Shown one piece after another: positions 1 through 11,360 of a DNA stretch of 64,000 bases (the stretch's first letter is position 1; each line of letters begins with the position of its first letter). This stretch comes from Gibbula magus (taxonomy: Eukaryota; Mollusca; Gastropoda; Trochida; Trochidae): NCBI GenBank assembly GCA_936450465.1, contig OW388302.1:63959826-64023825 (forward strand), read 5' to 3'. The position numbers and the translations under genes were made by a program. The notes beneath the pieces are model-generated. The model did no database searches. It saw only the letters and a list, made by a program, of their open reading frames with translations, and was not told the origin of the DNA.

Positions 1-205
1 TCACATCCAGCTATATGAAAATATCAGAGGGTGCTTAACTTTTTTCTTTGTGAATATTTAAGAACTTTTATCGGTTATCTATTGAAACACTGGCGTTGAA
101 GCGCAAAATTCCGGATTACCACCCTTTTTGAAAGCTAAACAACTTAATGACGTAGTTTTTCCAGAGGGTTATTCAGTTTGATGTATTGCCCTGAAAAGCA
201 GTGCG

Positions 206-384
206 CCCGAGGCATAATACGAGGGAATACACTGCTGTAGAGAGGGTATAGTAGACCTGATAAATCCGACAGGAAAACATAAAACACATCAATATCAGCC
301 ATTATTAGACAAATATTAGTTATTGTTGAGGCAATGCGTATATTAATATGCGTCCTATCTTTTAAATGTAGCAATGACTCGAGT
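206..384. repeat. Diverged downstream copy of the lectin gene's 3' end (unit 1 of a ~185-bp tandem duplication)
   Basis: Bases 206-384 and 391-572 align as a direct duplication with a period of about 185 bp. Both contain GAGGGAATACACTGCT, AGAGGGTATAGTAGACCT, GAGGCAATGCGTA and TTTAAATGTAGC in the same order. The second unit overlaps the lectin stop codon and last codons. In this first unit the matching coding tail carries an extra base and reads into an early stop, so it is a dead copy of the terminal exon end plus 3' flank. Confidence 0.7.
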
Positions 385-390
385 TGAATG

Positions 391-572
391 CCCAAGGCGT
401 AAGTCGAGGGAATACACTGCTACAGAGAGGGTATAGTAGACCTTTAAACTGACAGAAAAACATAAAAAGATACACACCAATGTCAGTCATTTCTACAAAA
501 ATATAACTCATTGTTTTGAGGCAATGCGTAGACTGATACGCATCCTATCGTTTAAATGTAGCGACACTCGAG
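391..572. repeat. Unit 2 of the ~185-bp tandem duplication, overlapping the lectin 3' end
   Basis: This is the partner of the unit at 206-384. It contains the functional stop codon of the lectin gene (TAG on the minus strand at 547-545) and the presumed start of the 3' UTR. Confidence 0.7.
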
Positions 573-864
573 ACAGTATATGATCCACCGTCTGCCTCGG
601 GTTTCATAAGATGAACCAATAAATCATATCGCTTACCTCCACTGTTAACCTTTTCACCATAGACCTCGCACTCACAGAGAGAGATCTCCTTGGTACCCGA
701 GGTGTGTCTGATTCTGAGGTACCTCCCCGCTGCGTTGCTGTCGTCACAGGTCACGTTGTGAAGCGGAAAGTCCAGTTCAGTGGCAATATACGTGCACAGA
801 GCACTGTTCGAGCACATGGTCGGCATGCCCATGAACAACTCGAAGTGAAGGTCGTTCAGGTTAA
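545..864 (-). CDS. F-type lectin exon 4 (C-terminal half)
   Basis: The acceptor is TTATTCACAG ending at 865, and the exon enters in phase 1. It encodes residues 93-198, including NVTC, GRYLRI and SLCECEVYG, and stops at TAG (547-545). The reading frame is open upstream of the first internal Leu/Met, which is why a start inside this exon should not be used. Confidence 0.85.
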
Positions 865-3800
865 CTGTGAATAAGAGACATAATGTTGAGTTTAGGAGCT
901 AGATCACAGGACTAACATCCCTTCTTTCCAACGTTGTTCAATTTTGGAAAATGAAATAAGTGAGCGAAATCTCACGATGACATGGACTATTTTTGGACTT
1001 CGGGTGATTGATAGATTTTTTAGCATCCATGGACACTATTACAGAACTGAAACTACAATAAATACCATATCAATTCCAATTGTCAATTGTCAATTCCAGC
1101 TGCGACTATCCCAGTAAAAGTAAAACCATTTCAAATCGTTTTTTAAAACGTTTTTCAATGACGTTTTTAGAGTGTATATGAACCCAAAAAGTAATAATAT
1201 CATATTACTTATGAAAAGAGTGGATACAGTGTAGTACAGGTAGAGAAGTGTCTACTCACAGTTGACTTCCCGTCTTGCTATGGTGATGTGTGAGACGCGG
1301 TACACGTCCCCCAGGTCCACAACCCACCAGGAGTAAGGATCCACAGTACCTGCAACAGCCAGCAAAGGAGCCTATAACGTGGCGCATCCGAATCACCAGT
1401 CTGTCATCAAGACCCCTTGATGTGTTTAGTGCCTAGGCAAGTCTACAACAAGACTACAGAGCTCAGTTTAAGGAACACATCACAGAGGGTCCTTTTTATG
1501 TTTAAACCCTGTCAGGAATTAACATGATTGTAAACCCTGATATATTTTCGATGACGATGTGACACTAAAGATTTGAATAAACTCAAACTGGTATACACTA
1601 ACACCTGTGGTACGTGAGCTAACGCTTTAGACTACTGCGCCACCGAGGAACATGGAAGTCATTAGTATAAAGGCAACTTATATAGCGTGGCTGCAGACTG
1701 TCTACAATACTTTTATGAACGACTCTATTTACCAGGGATCTTCAGTTTGACACGATAACAAGCGTCTTTTAGATTTAAAAACAGTTGATAATATAGAGAA
1801 ACCATTTAGACTCGCATATTGGAGAGCCTGATGGTCTGGAAAACTCGCATTCTCAGGTGTTTCTTTTCTATCAGAGTCCATAACATTACCAGAGCCGAGA
1901 TGTCATGGTTTCTCTGTATAAAAATAGTAACAGGTATTTCGAAGTAACCAGAAACATCACTTCGGGCGTCTTGCACCAATCGATAGGGTATGATTGTGAA
2001 TATATATCTGTTTTAGTCTTTGATACACAAATGTATTGAGTTTTGGGATATCTCCCCTTTTGATGCCAACAAATAAAAATAAGGGCTGAACAGAAGTTTG
2101 ATCAAATAGATTCATCCACTTGAACCCATTGCACAACATCGGGGTACATCTAATAATAAAAAACACTTATTGTCAGGAAAATAAGAAAACAAGATTTTCT
2201 GGATACCAGCTTCATTATTGTGAAGACATTGTTGGTGTATGTTCACAATAAAGAAGTTTGAAATCTTGTTTTAAATGTATTCCTTTTCTAAATGCCCGTC
2301 AAAGATGTAATAAAAATATTTCATCACGTAAATATTAGTCTTAATGATAGTGATGCGCTTTCAGCAAGTAACTTGTGTGTGGATATAGCCCTTTACAAAT
2401 ACCTAATATTAGTATAGTAATGTTGGTGTTATTACCAGGTGTTGAGAAGGTACAGGAACCATCATTCATAACGTGATTTCTGTCTCCATCGACAGCAGGC
2501 GAAGCTTCAAACAGGATTTGACTTGCACTTTGAGCTGTCGGCTTGTTGAGAGCAAGGTTTTCACTGCAACATCCTGGAAATTTGTAATAAAGTAGTAATA
2601 ATATGTTAAACTGGGATTGACCCGTCAACACTTAAGTCTTCAAGATTTCTGCTTTGACGTGCGATCCCATGCTTGATTTGAGTACTTCTTACTTATTAAG
2701 TTATCAATCATGTCCTTCAGCAGTGTTCATACAAAAATCTTCAAAATAACCCTCAAAAGTGAATACTTGGCAATACATATTATTGGACCCCAAAGCCATA
2801 AATTTGCATATTTTTTTTCAGATTATATTCGTACTTAAGGAGTTATGATGCTATGAACGTTCATGTTAATAAACTGCCAGGCAATGAAAGTACACAATTC
2901 TTTTGGTTTTATCATATTATTTTCAATTGCATATTTCTCAATTTTTGGTTTAAATACTTTAACACTAAATAGTGTGGACGTTTAATCAACAGTCGAAGAA
3001 TACTTTTAAATTTCTTTTAATTTTACTTTTTGTAAATTTTAAAATTTTGTAAATAAGAAAATGAAATTCTAAATTAAAAAATAGAGCCACTGGCTATGTA
3101 GCTCATCAGGCTTTATACATTAACTAATTCAAAATGTCAACTTCAAGGTGAGAGGTACAACAAATAGGAGAAGATGAAATAGGTCCTTACCTCTCTGACC
3201 TATCTCTGAGGCCAGATATTATATCCCCTTCAAATAAAGACACACTTGAACATTTGATTCATCACTGTTGTTTAATTACCTCCCTTTGAAAGAGCACATA
3301 AAATCTCAAGATGGAAATAGCTTTTCAGGTCATGACCTCTGTGACCTCATTTGGGGTCACGTGGTCACGAAATCTACAATTTAGAATACCCATCAGCCAA
3401 TGAGTCTGCACACAACCTTTCAGCTCTCTAGACCTTTTGAAACTGGAGAAGAAGATGAAAATAGGTTTTAAAGGTTGTGACCCCATTTGGGGTCATGGGG
3501 TCACCAAATCTACAATTTAGAATCCCCATTGGCCAAGGAGTCTGTGCACAACTTTTCAGCTCTCTAGACCTTTTGGAACTTGAGAAGAAGATGGAAATAG
3601 ATTTTTAAGGATGTGACCCCTGTGATCCCATTTGGGGTCATGGGGTCACGAAATCTACAATTTAGAATCCCCATTGGCCAAGGAGTATGCACATAATTTT
3701 TCAGCTCTGTGGAGTCATTGGTTCTGAAGAAGAAGTCGAAAAAGCGAAAAGTTTACGGACAGACGGACAGACGCCATGCCATAAGCCCATCGGGCCTTTC

Positions 3801-6562
3801 AGGCCTGATGAGCTAAAAATATTTCAAAAATCATTTTGGAAAAAACACAACTGCTCATCGACATATAATACCTATTCTATGTGAAAATTAATAATTGTGA
3901 TTCTGCACACTGTCCTCAGTTAACAAAGATATTTTAACTTAAATTTAACCACAGTCACCAATTAATTCATTCAAACTACTGCAGATATCGAAACCAACTG
4001 AGGTGTGTACTTTCTTTTACCTGGCAGTTTACTTAAAAGTGTATTTTTTTTACTCCAAGACGATGTTCTAAACGTTTAAAGATAAATACATTTATCAATA
4101 CTGTTGTCCTAAGGATCAACACAAATTATTGAAATCGCCCATTCGTAAATGTAAACTATATTTAGACGGCGGGTTTAAGTTAAGATGTGACAGTTCTTTA
4201 ACATTTTTGTTTTTCTTGGTTGAAGAGCAAACAATCTTCTAAAATTCATTTCTTTTGCAAATGTTCAAATTGTGCCCTAACTGTCAACATTTATAGATCT
4301 GGAAAAGAAATGTTTCGTTACTTACTGTGATCAGATTGCAATAAGTAACTCTGACATTAGTTCAATTGTCATGTCCCTTTAAAAATGAGGCACACATTCG
4401 CTATATTTAAGATAAAAGGTATCACGTACCATATTCTTTCAAAGCAAGTTCACAGCAATGTGTCAAAGTAAACGTGGTGTACAGTGCAATCACGACGCGC
4501 TCACTGAGTAAAAGCTCATTACGGAAATATCATATTGATTACAGTGTGGCAGTGTATGAATGTGGTACAGGTTTTTAAAACGAAACACTTCGATCAATTT
4601 TCAATGATGTTGATGAACTTGGTGATACTTTGTGTAATTATATTAAATATATATAATGCAACTACAGATATTAATTTTAAAAAGTCATAATGTCTGCTTG
4701 GTATTGCGAGATACCGTATTTCCTGAAACACACGCCCGATCTCGAACAAAAGCCGGGTCTAATACAGAAGCTGATGGTATGATCATTTGAGGGAAATAGA
4801 CGCCCGATCTCGTACAAAAGCCGGGTCTAATACAGAAGCTGTTGGTATGATCATTTGAGGGAAATAGACGCCCGATCTCGAACAAAAGCCGGGTCTAATA
4901 CAGAAGCTGATGGTATGATCATTTGAGGGAAATAGACGCCCGATCTCGAACAAAAGCCGGGTCTAATACAGAAGCTGATGGTATGATCATTTGAGGGAAA
5001 TAGACGCCCGATCTCGAACAAAAGCCGGGTCTAATACAGAAGCTGATGGTATGATCATTTTAGGGAAATAGACGCCCGATCTCGAACAAAAGCCGGGTCT
5101 AATACAGAACCTGATGGTATGATCATTTGAGGGAAATAGACGCCCGATCTCGAACAAAAGTCGGGTCTAATACAGAAGCTGATGGTATGATCATTTGAGG
5201 GAAATAGACGCCCGATCTCGAACAAAAGTCGGGTCTAATACAGAAGCTGATGGTATGATCATTTGAGGGAAATAGACGCCCGATCTCGAACAAATGTTTC
5301 TAAATCAGCAATATGGAAATAAAACAATTCGCTATCACGATACAAGGGACTTAATTATTATTTTTTTTATTAAACAAGCGTTTGATAAAATTCAACTTTT
5401 TCACAGTGAAAACAAAATGTTCGTCGGCCAGAAAGTTATTCATCCAAAGGTAGATCACGTTAATGATATGTTCAATCAAATCTTCTCTTTACTTTAAAAA
5501 TAAGACAAGAAAAATTACTCTTATCCTCTGTTGGCAAACAGAGATACGAATCAATGCTAATTTGCACACATTCGTTTTTCAATATTAGAAGAGTATTAAG
5601 TGTACTTACTCAGCTTTATGTTTAAAGATTTGGAGATAGTTTATTGAAAGATAATAACATCACAAATCCGTATAGCACAGGAGAATACTATGAGCGTACA
5701 ATAGAATTATTGCTTCAGAAGTGACTGTAGAAAGAAGGTCCGTACTACCCCTGTCCAGATGCTTGTTTCAACAGCTGGGTGGACTGCGTGAATGTGAATG
5801 AAGTACATTGCACAGGCATAAAAACAGCATGCGACCCATGGCACAAATTTGGTGTGACACCGGGATTCGAACCCGGGCCTTTGGCGTAAGAAGCCAACAG
5901 ATAACCACTACACCACTGTGCTTCAATATATATTGCTGATGTCTATTTGGTAAGCACTTTTTATCCCGATTTTGCAAATCTATTCACATGGTAAGTACAT
6001 GTGCATTGAAATATAACAAGGTTGAATCAGTGATGGTTGAAATAAGTAACTCTGAACAATACCTCTGAGTCTCGTCCTCATGTTGGGACTTCAGGCTACA
6101 TGATTCATTCTTGTTGTAGCTGTTGAATGTCGATTTAACATTTAACCAACAGAATTGTGTACTTTCATTGCCAGGCAGTTTATCAAAAAGAACGTTCAAG
6201 TATGAAGGTGTTGCCATTTTGAAACCAAAGATATGATTTTGATTTAAGTTTCTGACAAAATTTCTTGACGTCAAAAATCTGACGACATATCAACGCTGTG
6301 ATGTCATAAACACGATGGCATCACAATCAGATATCCGCGTGCAGGAAAGTTAATTATTCAAGTTCAATCTCTATTTCTATTATAAAATATGTCAGCCCTC
6401 GTTAATAATACAATACTATCACTTGTTAAATCGTGTTCAAATAGTTGATACCATAACAAAATTTGTTTGCAGATGGTCTATACGTTTACAACTAACAAGA
6501 AATCTATACTTACCAGAAGCCGCCAGGTACAGGAGGATACCTATGAGGATCGGAAACTTCAT
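545..6562 (-). CDS. Secreted F-type lectin (fucolectin-like), four exons
   Basis: The minus-strand gene has coding exons 6562-6514, 2573-2436, 1349-1260 and 864-545, joined by GT-AG introns that are all phase 1, giving 198 residues. Residues 1-16 form a hydrophobic signal peptide (MKFPILIGILLYLAAS). Residues ~20-163 are one F-type lectin domain: the N-terminal ENLALNKPTAQSAS strand, the AVDG turn, GSCT at 55-58, SWWVVDLG at 69-76, and the C-terminal GRYLRI and ISLCECEVYG strands. A polar tail of about 35 residues follows. The family consists of secreted fucose-binding lectins of invertebrate innate immunity. Here the canonical binding residues look altered: Phe59 stands where CTHT supplies the His, and RREVN (88-92) replaces RGDCC. 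It may therefore bind another ligand or none. The first ATG follows no upstream in-frame extension that I could support. Confidence in family and exons is high; function is inferred. Confidence 0.86.
1260..1349 (-). CDS. F-type lectin exon 3 (WWVVDLG core)
   Basis: This 90-nt exon is phase 1 to phase 1. The acceptor is CTGTTGCAG before 1349 and the donor is GTGAGT from 1259. It encodes PYSWWVVDLGDVYRVSHITI, the most conserved F-type lectin strand pair, followed by ARREVN where the family normally has the RGDCC sugar-binding motif. Confidence 0.88.
2436..2573 (-). CDS. F-type lectin exon 2 (N-terminal half)
   Basis: This 138-nt exon is phase 1 to phase 1. The acceptor is AAATTTCCAG before 2573 and the donor is GTAATA from 2435. 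It encodes CCSENLALNKPTAQSAS, then AVDGDRN and DGSCTFSTP. The ALNKPTxQS and AVDG motifs are diagnostic of F-type lectins. CTFS stands where CTHT is usual. Confidence 0.87.
3099..3815. mobile_element. MITE-like element with 13-bp TIRs, in lectin intron 1
   Basis: The left end TAGCTCATCAGGC and right end GCCTGATGAGCTA are perfect 13-bp inverted repeats 717 bp apart. Inside are three direct copies of about 140 bp, starting near 3308, 3449 and 3587, each with TTTGGGGTCA, GGTCAC and AATCTACAATTTAGAAT. The right end also has a GGACAGACGGACAGACGCCATGCC segment. No coding capacity is seen, so it is a non-autonomous DNA element. A related end (GGCCTGAAAGGCCCAATGGGC) recurs near 19203 and 24735. Confidence 0.65.
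4733..5293. repeat. 68-bp tandem array, ~8.2 copies, in lectin intron 1
   Basis: CGCCCGATCTCG starts at 4733, 4801, 4869, 4937, 5005, 5073, 5141, 5209 and 5277, exactly 68 bp apart. The copies differ by only a few substitutions, which suggests recent amplification. No reading frame of note. Confidence 0.95.
5690..5925 (-). mobile_element. tRNA-derived SINE-like element (tRNA-Lys-like head)
   Basis: On the minus strand, 5925-5850 reads as a tRNA-like head. It has an A-box-like TAGTGGTTATCTG, an anticodon arm TTGGC-TTCTTAC-GCCAA (anticodon CTT), and a TpsiC arm with the B box GGTTCGAATCC. The acceptor stem does not pair, so it is not a working tRNA gene. A non-tRNA body follows to about 5690; that 3' limit is uncertain. 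Confidence 0.55.
6514..6562 (-). CDS. F-type lectin exon 1 (signal peptide)
   Basis: The ATG at 6562-6560 opens MKFPILIGILLYLAAS, a short n-region, a hydrophobic core and small residues suited to signal peptidase. The exon ends in phase 1 at a strong GTAAGT donor (6513). The phase matches exon 2, 3.9 kb away, which is the reason for joining them. Confidence 0.75.
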
Positions 6563-7999
6563 CTTCTTCTACTTGTAATGTTTACTTAGTTCTCGATTCA
6601 GCCTATCAGCTAAGTGTCAGACAGTAACGTTTTTTTATCGAATCTCTGCCAATGTCTAAACTTGTGTTTATTTTTTACGACAAAACACAATGCTCAAATA
6701 ACAACTGTCACCTGAGAACGTGCTACATCAAGTATGAGTTGTTCATCGATATGCACTTCTCTTTTGGTTTAAAGTAAGTCAAGCCTCAATCTTGGATCAA
6801 TGATGCACGTTTTTATTGTGTCTTAGTTTTCACCACTCTTTGCTGGTTAGAAATCTCTCAGGAGTTAACCACCTTCAGATGACAAGTGTCACTCACTAAA
6901 CGTTGGAGTAATTGTCCGTCTTCAGAATCTGACCACAAATGCCATTCAATGGGGTTCTCCAAGTCGAATGTGACCCAAACTTCAAAGATTGAAAATCAGT
7001 TAAGTCACGTTTTTTTTCAGTTTGCTAATGTCACTGTCACGAAACTTTTTCTGACAAGTCACCAACTCTTCAACACTGTGTTCAATTCTGATATCTAACT
7101 CTCACGACACACGGACACACGGACACACGGACACCTTCAACACTGTGATTCTGATATCTAACTCTCAAGACACACGGACACCTTCAACGGAATCTTTTTA
7201 AAAGATATTGATCACTCATTTTGTTTGTATTATATATTTTCAAGGACAGTCACGTGATCTCAGATAGATTGTTTCCTTTCACATATCAGATAGACAGGCA
7301 GCCTAATGTTAATTATCGTAAGTAGATCGGAGCCCTAGAGTTCGTTGGCACTTTTTGATTCGGTTATGTTTCCTATTTTTGTGTCAGGAACGAGGGCAAT
7401 TCAAAAAGCTCTAAGTCCTTCTTAGAGAGAATAATGTGGCATATGTTTCCTACGTCACGTGCAGGTAAATTATCAGTGCGTGAATCTTAATGAATTTTAG
7501 CCAAGTTGTCTTTCAAAATGTCTAACCCTATGATAGACAATATAAACTGTCGATATGTTCGTATGTGTTGGTACCATTCAGTGACGTCTAAACACTTTGG
7601 TTACTGCTTATAACTGTAATTGGGGCTTAGAACTTTTTGAATGTATCTGATACTGAGTGCAAAGAACCATAACATTCTTGAGGGCAATCAACTGATATAA
7701 CCCTGAACTCATTTGATATTGATTTTTGTCATTCATTAGTGTAATGTACACCGTTATGAAAGGCAAATGTTACCACCTGAGGCAATAAAAACTTTTAAAT
7801 ACGTGTAGTAGTAAATAGACATTAGTTTTAAGTGTCATTAACTCGCCAGTATAGTCATATTTTATTCATTCTTGTGTCCCACAAAATATCATTATGATTA
7901 TTGAATTGAAAATAAGTTGAAAACTACAATTAGAATCTATTCTTGATCATTACGGAAAACTCGATGCATATTGTGCATTATTTAACCTGATTAAGCATA
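6563..7999. other. Upstream of the lectin gene; no gene seen
   Basis: This AT-rich region has no supportable ORF or RNA. A small direct duplication, with CACTGTG, TCTGATATCTAACTCTCA and ACACGGACAC twice, lies at about 7060-7186. The lectin promoter should lie just above 6562, but I see no convincing TATA box. Confidence 0.5.
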
Positions 8000-8553
8000 C
8001 ACTCGCAAAAGAAACGTCGCCATACAATATAAGAGATATTTCAACCCATAAGTGATAAATACGACTGAATAAGGGTAATACCAGAAGCCAACAAAACTAC
8101 CTTTCAAGTTATAAAACATCATCTATTCATGTTTCTAAACGACATGCGTTTTTTTTAAAAATAATTTGTATATCTCCTTATGAATGGAAGAAAAAGTGTC
8201 AAAAAATTCTTTTTCGCTTTGTTTGATGACGTCCTAGAGTAATGCTGTATCAATTAATTCAAGTCCAAGATGGTCGATTTATGTCGGCGACATCTTTTAC
8301 TAATTATGATTTCTTCATTTTATAAATTTTTTAAATTTAGATGCCAAACGTTTTACCAAATAACGTTATTGAAAATGCGATTTAACTACACCAAGTTTAT
8401 TTGGACTGACAGAGAAATAAAAAACATCATCCTGCGTTGAATGAACTCTTGAGTACGATTTCACACAATGTGTCTATCACAGACTTTCTACGACAGAAGT
8501 ATTTTGCGTTTTACTACTTGAAAATGAGGTGGCGTTTCTTTTACGGTTGAGTG
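8000..8553. mobile_element. MITE-like element with ~23-bp imperfect TIRs
   Basis: CACTCGCAAAAGAAACGTCGCC at the left pairs with GGCGTTTCTTTTACGGTTGAGTG at the right, allowing a few mismatches and a small gap. The interior is AT-rich and non-coding. Its right half (from about 8222) is repeated in diverged form at 8556-8857. Confidence 0.45.
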
Positions 8554-8857
8554 TTTTATCACGTCCTGGTAATGCTGCGTCAAAAAAAGACCCAAGATGG
8601 TTTATTTATTTCGGCGAAATTGTTTACTAATTACATTTCTACATTTTATATTTGTTTTACTTTTAAGTTTTACTTTTAAATTTTTGGCCACATCATTGTT
8701 GAAATTGCGATTTCATCACCCCAAATGCATTGGAAGTTATTTCGAACAGACATAAATATAAAATAATGATACTGTGATGTATCAAATTTAGAGTGCGATT
8801 TCACATAACATGTGCCTATCAAAGACATTCAAAGTGTTTCGTGTTTTACTCTATATG
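8222..8857. repeat. Two diverged ~330-bp direct copies
   Basis: The segments from 8222 and from about 8556 share, in order: cacgtcct/gacgtcct, taatgctg, ccaagatgg, tttatttcggcg-like, ctaatta, gcgatttcatcac-like, gcgatttcaca and cgttttact. They form a tandem duplication that has drifted strongly. No function is apparent. Confidence 0.5.
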
Positions 8858-9001
8858 AACTCGTCGTTATACAAAGTTCCCCAGCATCCTCGAATTCAAT
8901 GTTAACTCCCTACACTAACCAAGTTACCTATCAACTCTCCACCAGGACGAGCAGTTAGAATTCAGAAGGTCATAACGCAAAATGCCAGAGCTAACTTGTT
9001 G

Positions 9002-9304
9002 GGTGAGTGAGTTGGGGTTTAACGCCGATTTCAAGAGTATTTCACGGCTGCTAGTATTACGGCAGGGAGAAAGCCCGCAACGCCATGTGGCTATGCATTT
9101 TGGGTGAAACCTGCGAGCATCGGCTGGAACTAGCGAAGCATGGGTGGTACTACGCTGAAATTCGGTGTAGCATTGCACCCAAACCTTACTGTATGTAGAA
9201 CAGTTCTCTACTGCAGACAAAGTTGCCGTGCCCCTGGCGGGATTCGAACCCCGAACCTGTTGATCAGAAGCTGAACGCGCTAACCACTGCGCTATCCCGC
9301 CCCC
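9002..9304 (-). mobile_element. tRNA-derived SINE, full length, with target-site duplication
   Basis: The minus strand starts GGGGGCGGGATAGCGCAGTGG (A box TAGCGCAGTGG), has the B box GGTTCGAATCC, then a body with TTTGTCTGCAGTAGAGAACTG, and ends ATCGGCGTTAAACCCCAACTCACTCACCC. The 11-bp repeat CTAACTTGTTG lies at 8991-9001 and 9320-9330. Sixteen extra bases sit between the tRNA head and the right-hand repeat. Same family as the elements at 14995 and 29162. Confidence 0.88.
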
Positions 9305-9330
9305 TTGTTTGAGGACGTCCTAACTTGTTG

Positions 9331-10504
9331 AAGAGGATCCGAACATGAAAGGTACATCCATTGCGTTGTTGGCGTTCACATATGCCAAAGCTTATAAATG
9401 ATGTTATTTAATCGAGAAGTACTGACTGTTGCGGAAAATTACCATTTTAATGATGGTCAACTCAGGACAGTGACGACACAAAGGTAACAGCAGTGACTTC
9501 TTATCGAAAACCGGACAATGCATAGCGATTGACCCCGGTCAATAAATCAAACGTAATTTTCGATTTTTTTTACAAATTAGAATGTTTAATAGGTTATATA
9601 ACTACTGTGCATGAACGTTGAAAATGTAGTTTCGGTTTCTGCATATGAAAATGATGTTGCTCAATTTGAATTGGAAACTAGTAATTATGATATATTTGAC
9701 GATTGGGGATGAATACGTAAATTGAGTGAAATAATGTGAACTGAAACCAGCACAAATGTTATGCCGGTACGTATTAAAGCCAAATAAAATATTATGAAAC
9801 ACAATGTACGCATCTTTGAGTCATTGACAGGCAGGTGTGAAGTGCGCAACTGTATGCCTTTATCAAATGTCAGTTAATTCCATTAGCTGCAATGCTTCCC
9901 AGACGGGGCTAACCAGTAACATACTCATTCACTCGTATATGTACATACATAATTAATATGGCAGGTGTTAATGACCAAAGGCAGCCTTTAGATTGACTGA
10001 GACTTCACACAAACAAGTCAGGATCGATGATCTCTTGAACGTCTTAAAAGAATAAAACATGATGCTGGGAAAATGGGTTTTTTTCAAGGTCTTATAATGG
10101 GTGTTGTATAACATATTTATTCCCTATGGGATAGGTCAGTAAGCTCTAAATATATTGCTTTTGAACACTCGAAGGTATATGTTATTGCGATTTGACTGAT
10201 ATAAAAACAAATGTGTTTCGCACTGCATTACCTCTGGAGTGGGATTCATCTAATCCAACGTATTAATTAGGACCTAAATAAACCTGTATGTATGTTATCA
10301 TTTACAAACTAACTCGCTCCAAACCAACAAACCTATTTAACGAACTTTGACATTCGAAACCGGCCACAAAGTGGTGTTAATGTGAATTCATTCTCCCTCA
10401 ACATTTAAATAGAGAAGGACATATATGTTTATATATTCTTCATACCAACGTTCTTTATACCGACACTCCTCTATACCGACTTCATCTCTGGGCCATCATT
10501 AAAT
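9331..10504. other. No gene or repeat recognised
   Basis: AT-rich sequence without a supportable ORF, RNA gene or clear repeat. Confidence 0.5.
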
Positions 10505-10572
10505 TTATCGCCGCAAATGTCTGCAATATTGCCCACACGGCGTTAAATAATAACTAACTCACTCATTCATTT
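10505..10572 (+). mobile_element. 3' tail fragment of an I/Nimb-type LINE (or related SINE)
   Basis: It reads ATCGCCGCAAATGTCTGCAA, then ATTGCCCACACGGCGTTAAATAA and an ACTCACTC-like tail. This matches the last ~65 bp of the full-length LINE ending at 37985, so it is a heavily 5'-truncated insertion. Confidence 0.65.
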
Positions 10573-11360
10573 ACAAAATTAAATAACTTTAGTCACATAA
10601 GTCGCAGAAGAGTATTTCCATGAATTCGAAATATGGTGGTAAACTATAAAAAAAAAATGTTATATAATAATAAAGTTGTAGGTAGACAAAGCCATTGCAT
10701 CGTATTTCTCTTCGGTCAAGATAAGTGTACTGACCAATCTGTCAATTCTCTGAAACAATGCATGGTAATACAAGAGGGATTACAATGCGTCTATATATAA
10801 TGATACATTAGCATGATGCAAACTAGTATATACACTTATATTGAAACACAATATGGCTATCATCAAAGACTTAAAACAATCAAAGAATGTAATGACATCA
10901 TCATCAGTAATATATATAGAAGGCGACGTGTCACGTGATATTTCCTTCCAGCGGCCAGTTTCTATTGGTTGATTTTTCAAGTTCAAGTGTACGTATCCAG
11001 TTAGAGTGTCCGCAACATTTCATATACTACTCTTATTGATATGGTAATTAAATGTCGACCGAAATCACATGATTGCTACACCACAAAAGGTCTGGCCTTT
11101 GAAAATGTATATAGATGAAAAAAGGACATTACTTAAATTATCATCGATTCTGATGAAACGGTTGGTTGTAGCAATTAATTACGTATCAACACCTGAGTTA
11201 TGTTTTATGTATGAAGTATACGCTACAACAACAAATAAACATTGTCAGCTTCTAACAAATGGAATAGTTTCCGACGGGTAAGGCGACATCTGCATGTGAA
11301 TTATACATAGTCATAGTTCAAGTGGAAAAAAATGTAAATTAAGCGTAAAGTCCCTTCCCT
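10573..11360. other. No gene recognised
   Basis: AT-rich sequence. The short open frames here have no recognisable domain, no splice context and no homologous neighbour, so I do not call them. Confidence 0.5.

Noticed and set aside
5850..5925. Functional tRNA-Lys gene
   Set aside because: The anticodon arm and B box look good, but the acceptor stem does not pair and a SINE-like body follows.
5984..6274. 96-residue minus-strand frame containing LPGNESTQF
   Set aside because: A similar stretch in opposite orientation lies at ~2858-2905 and a weaker one near 4000-4035, so it looks like a dispersed non-coding repeat inside lectin intron 1.
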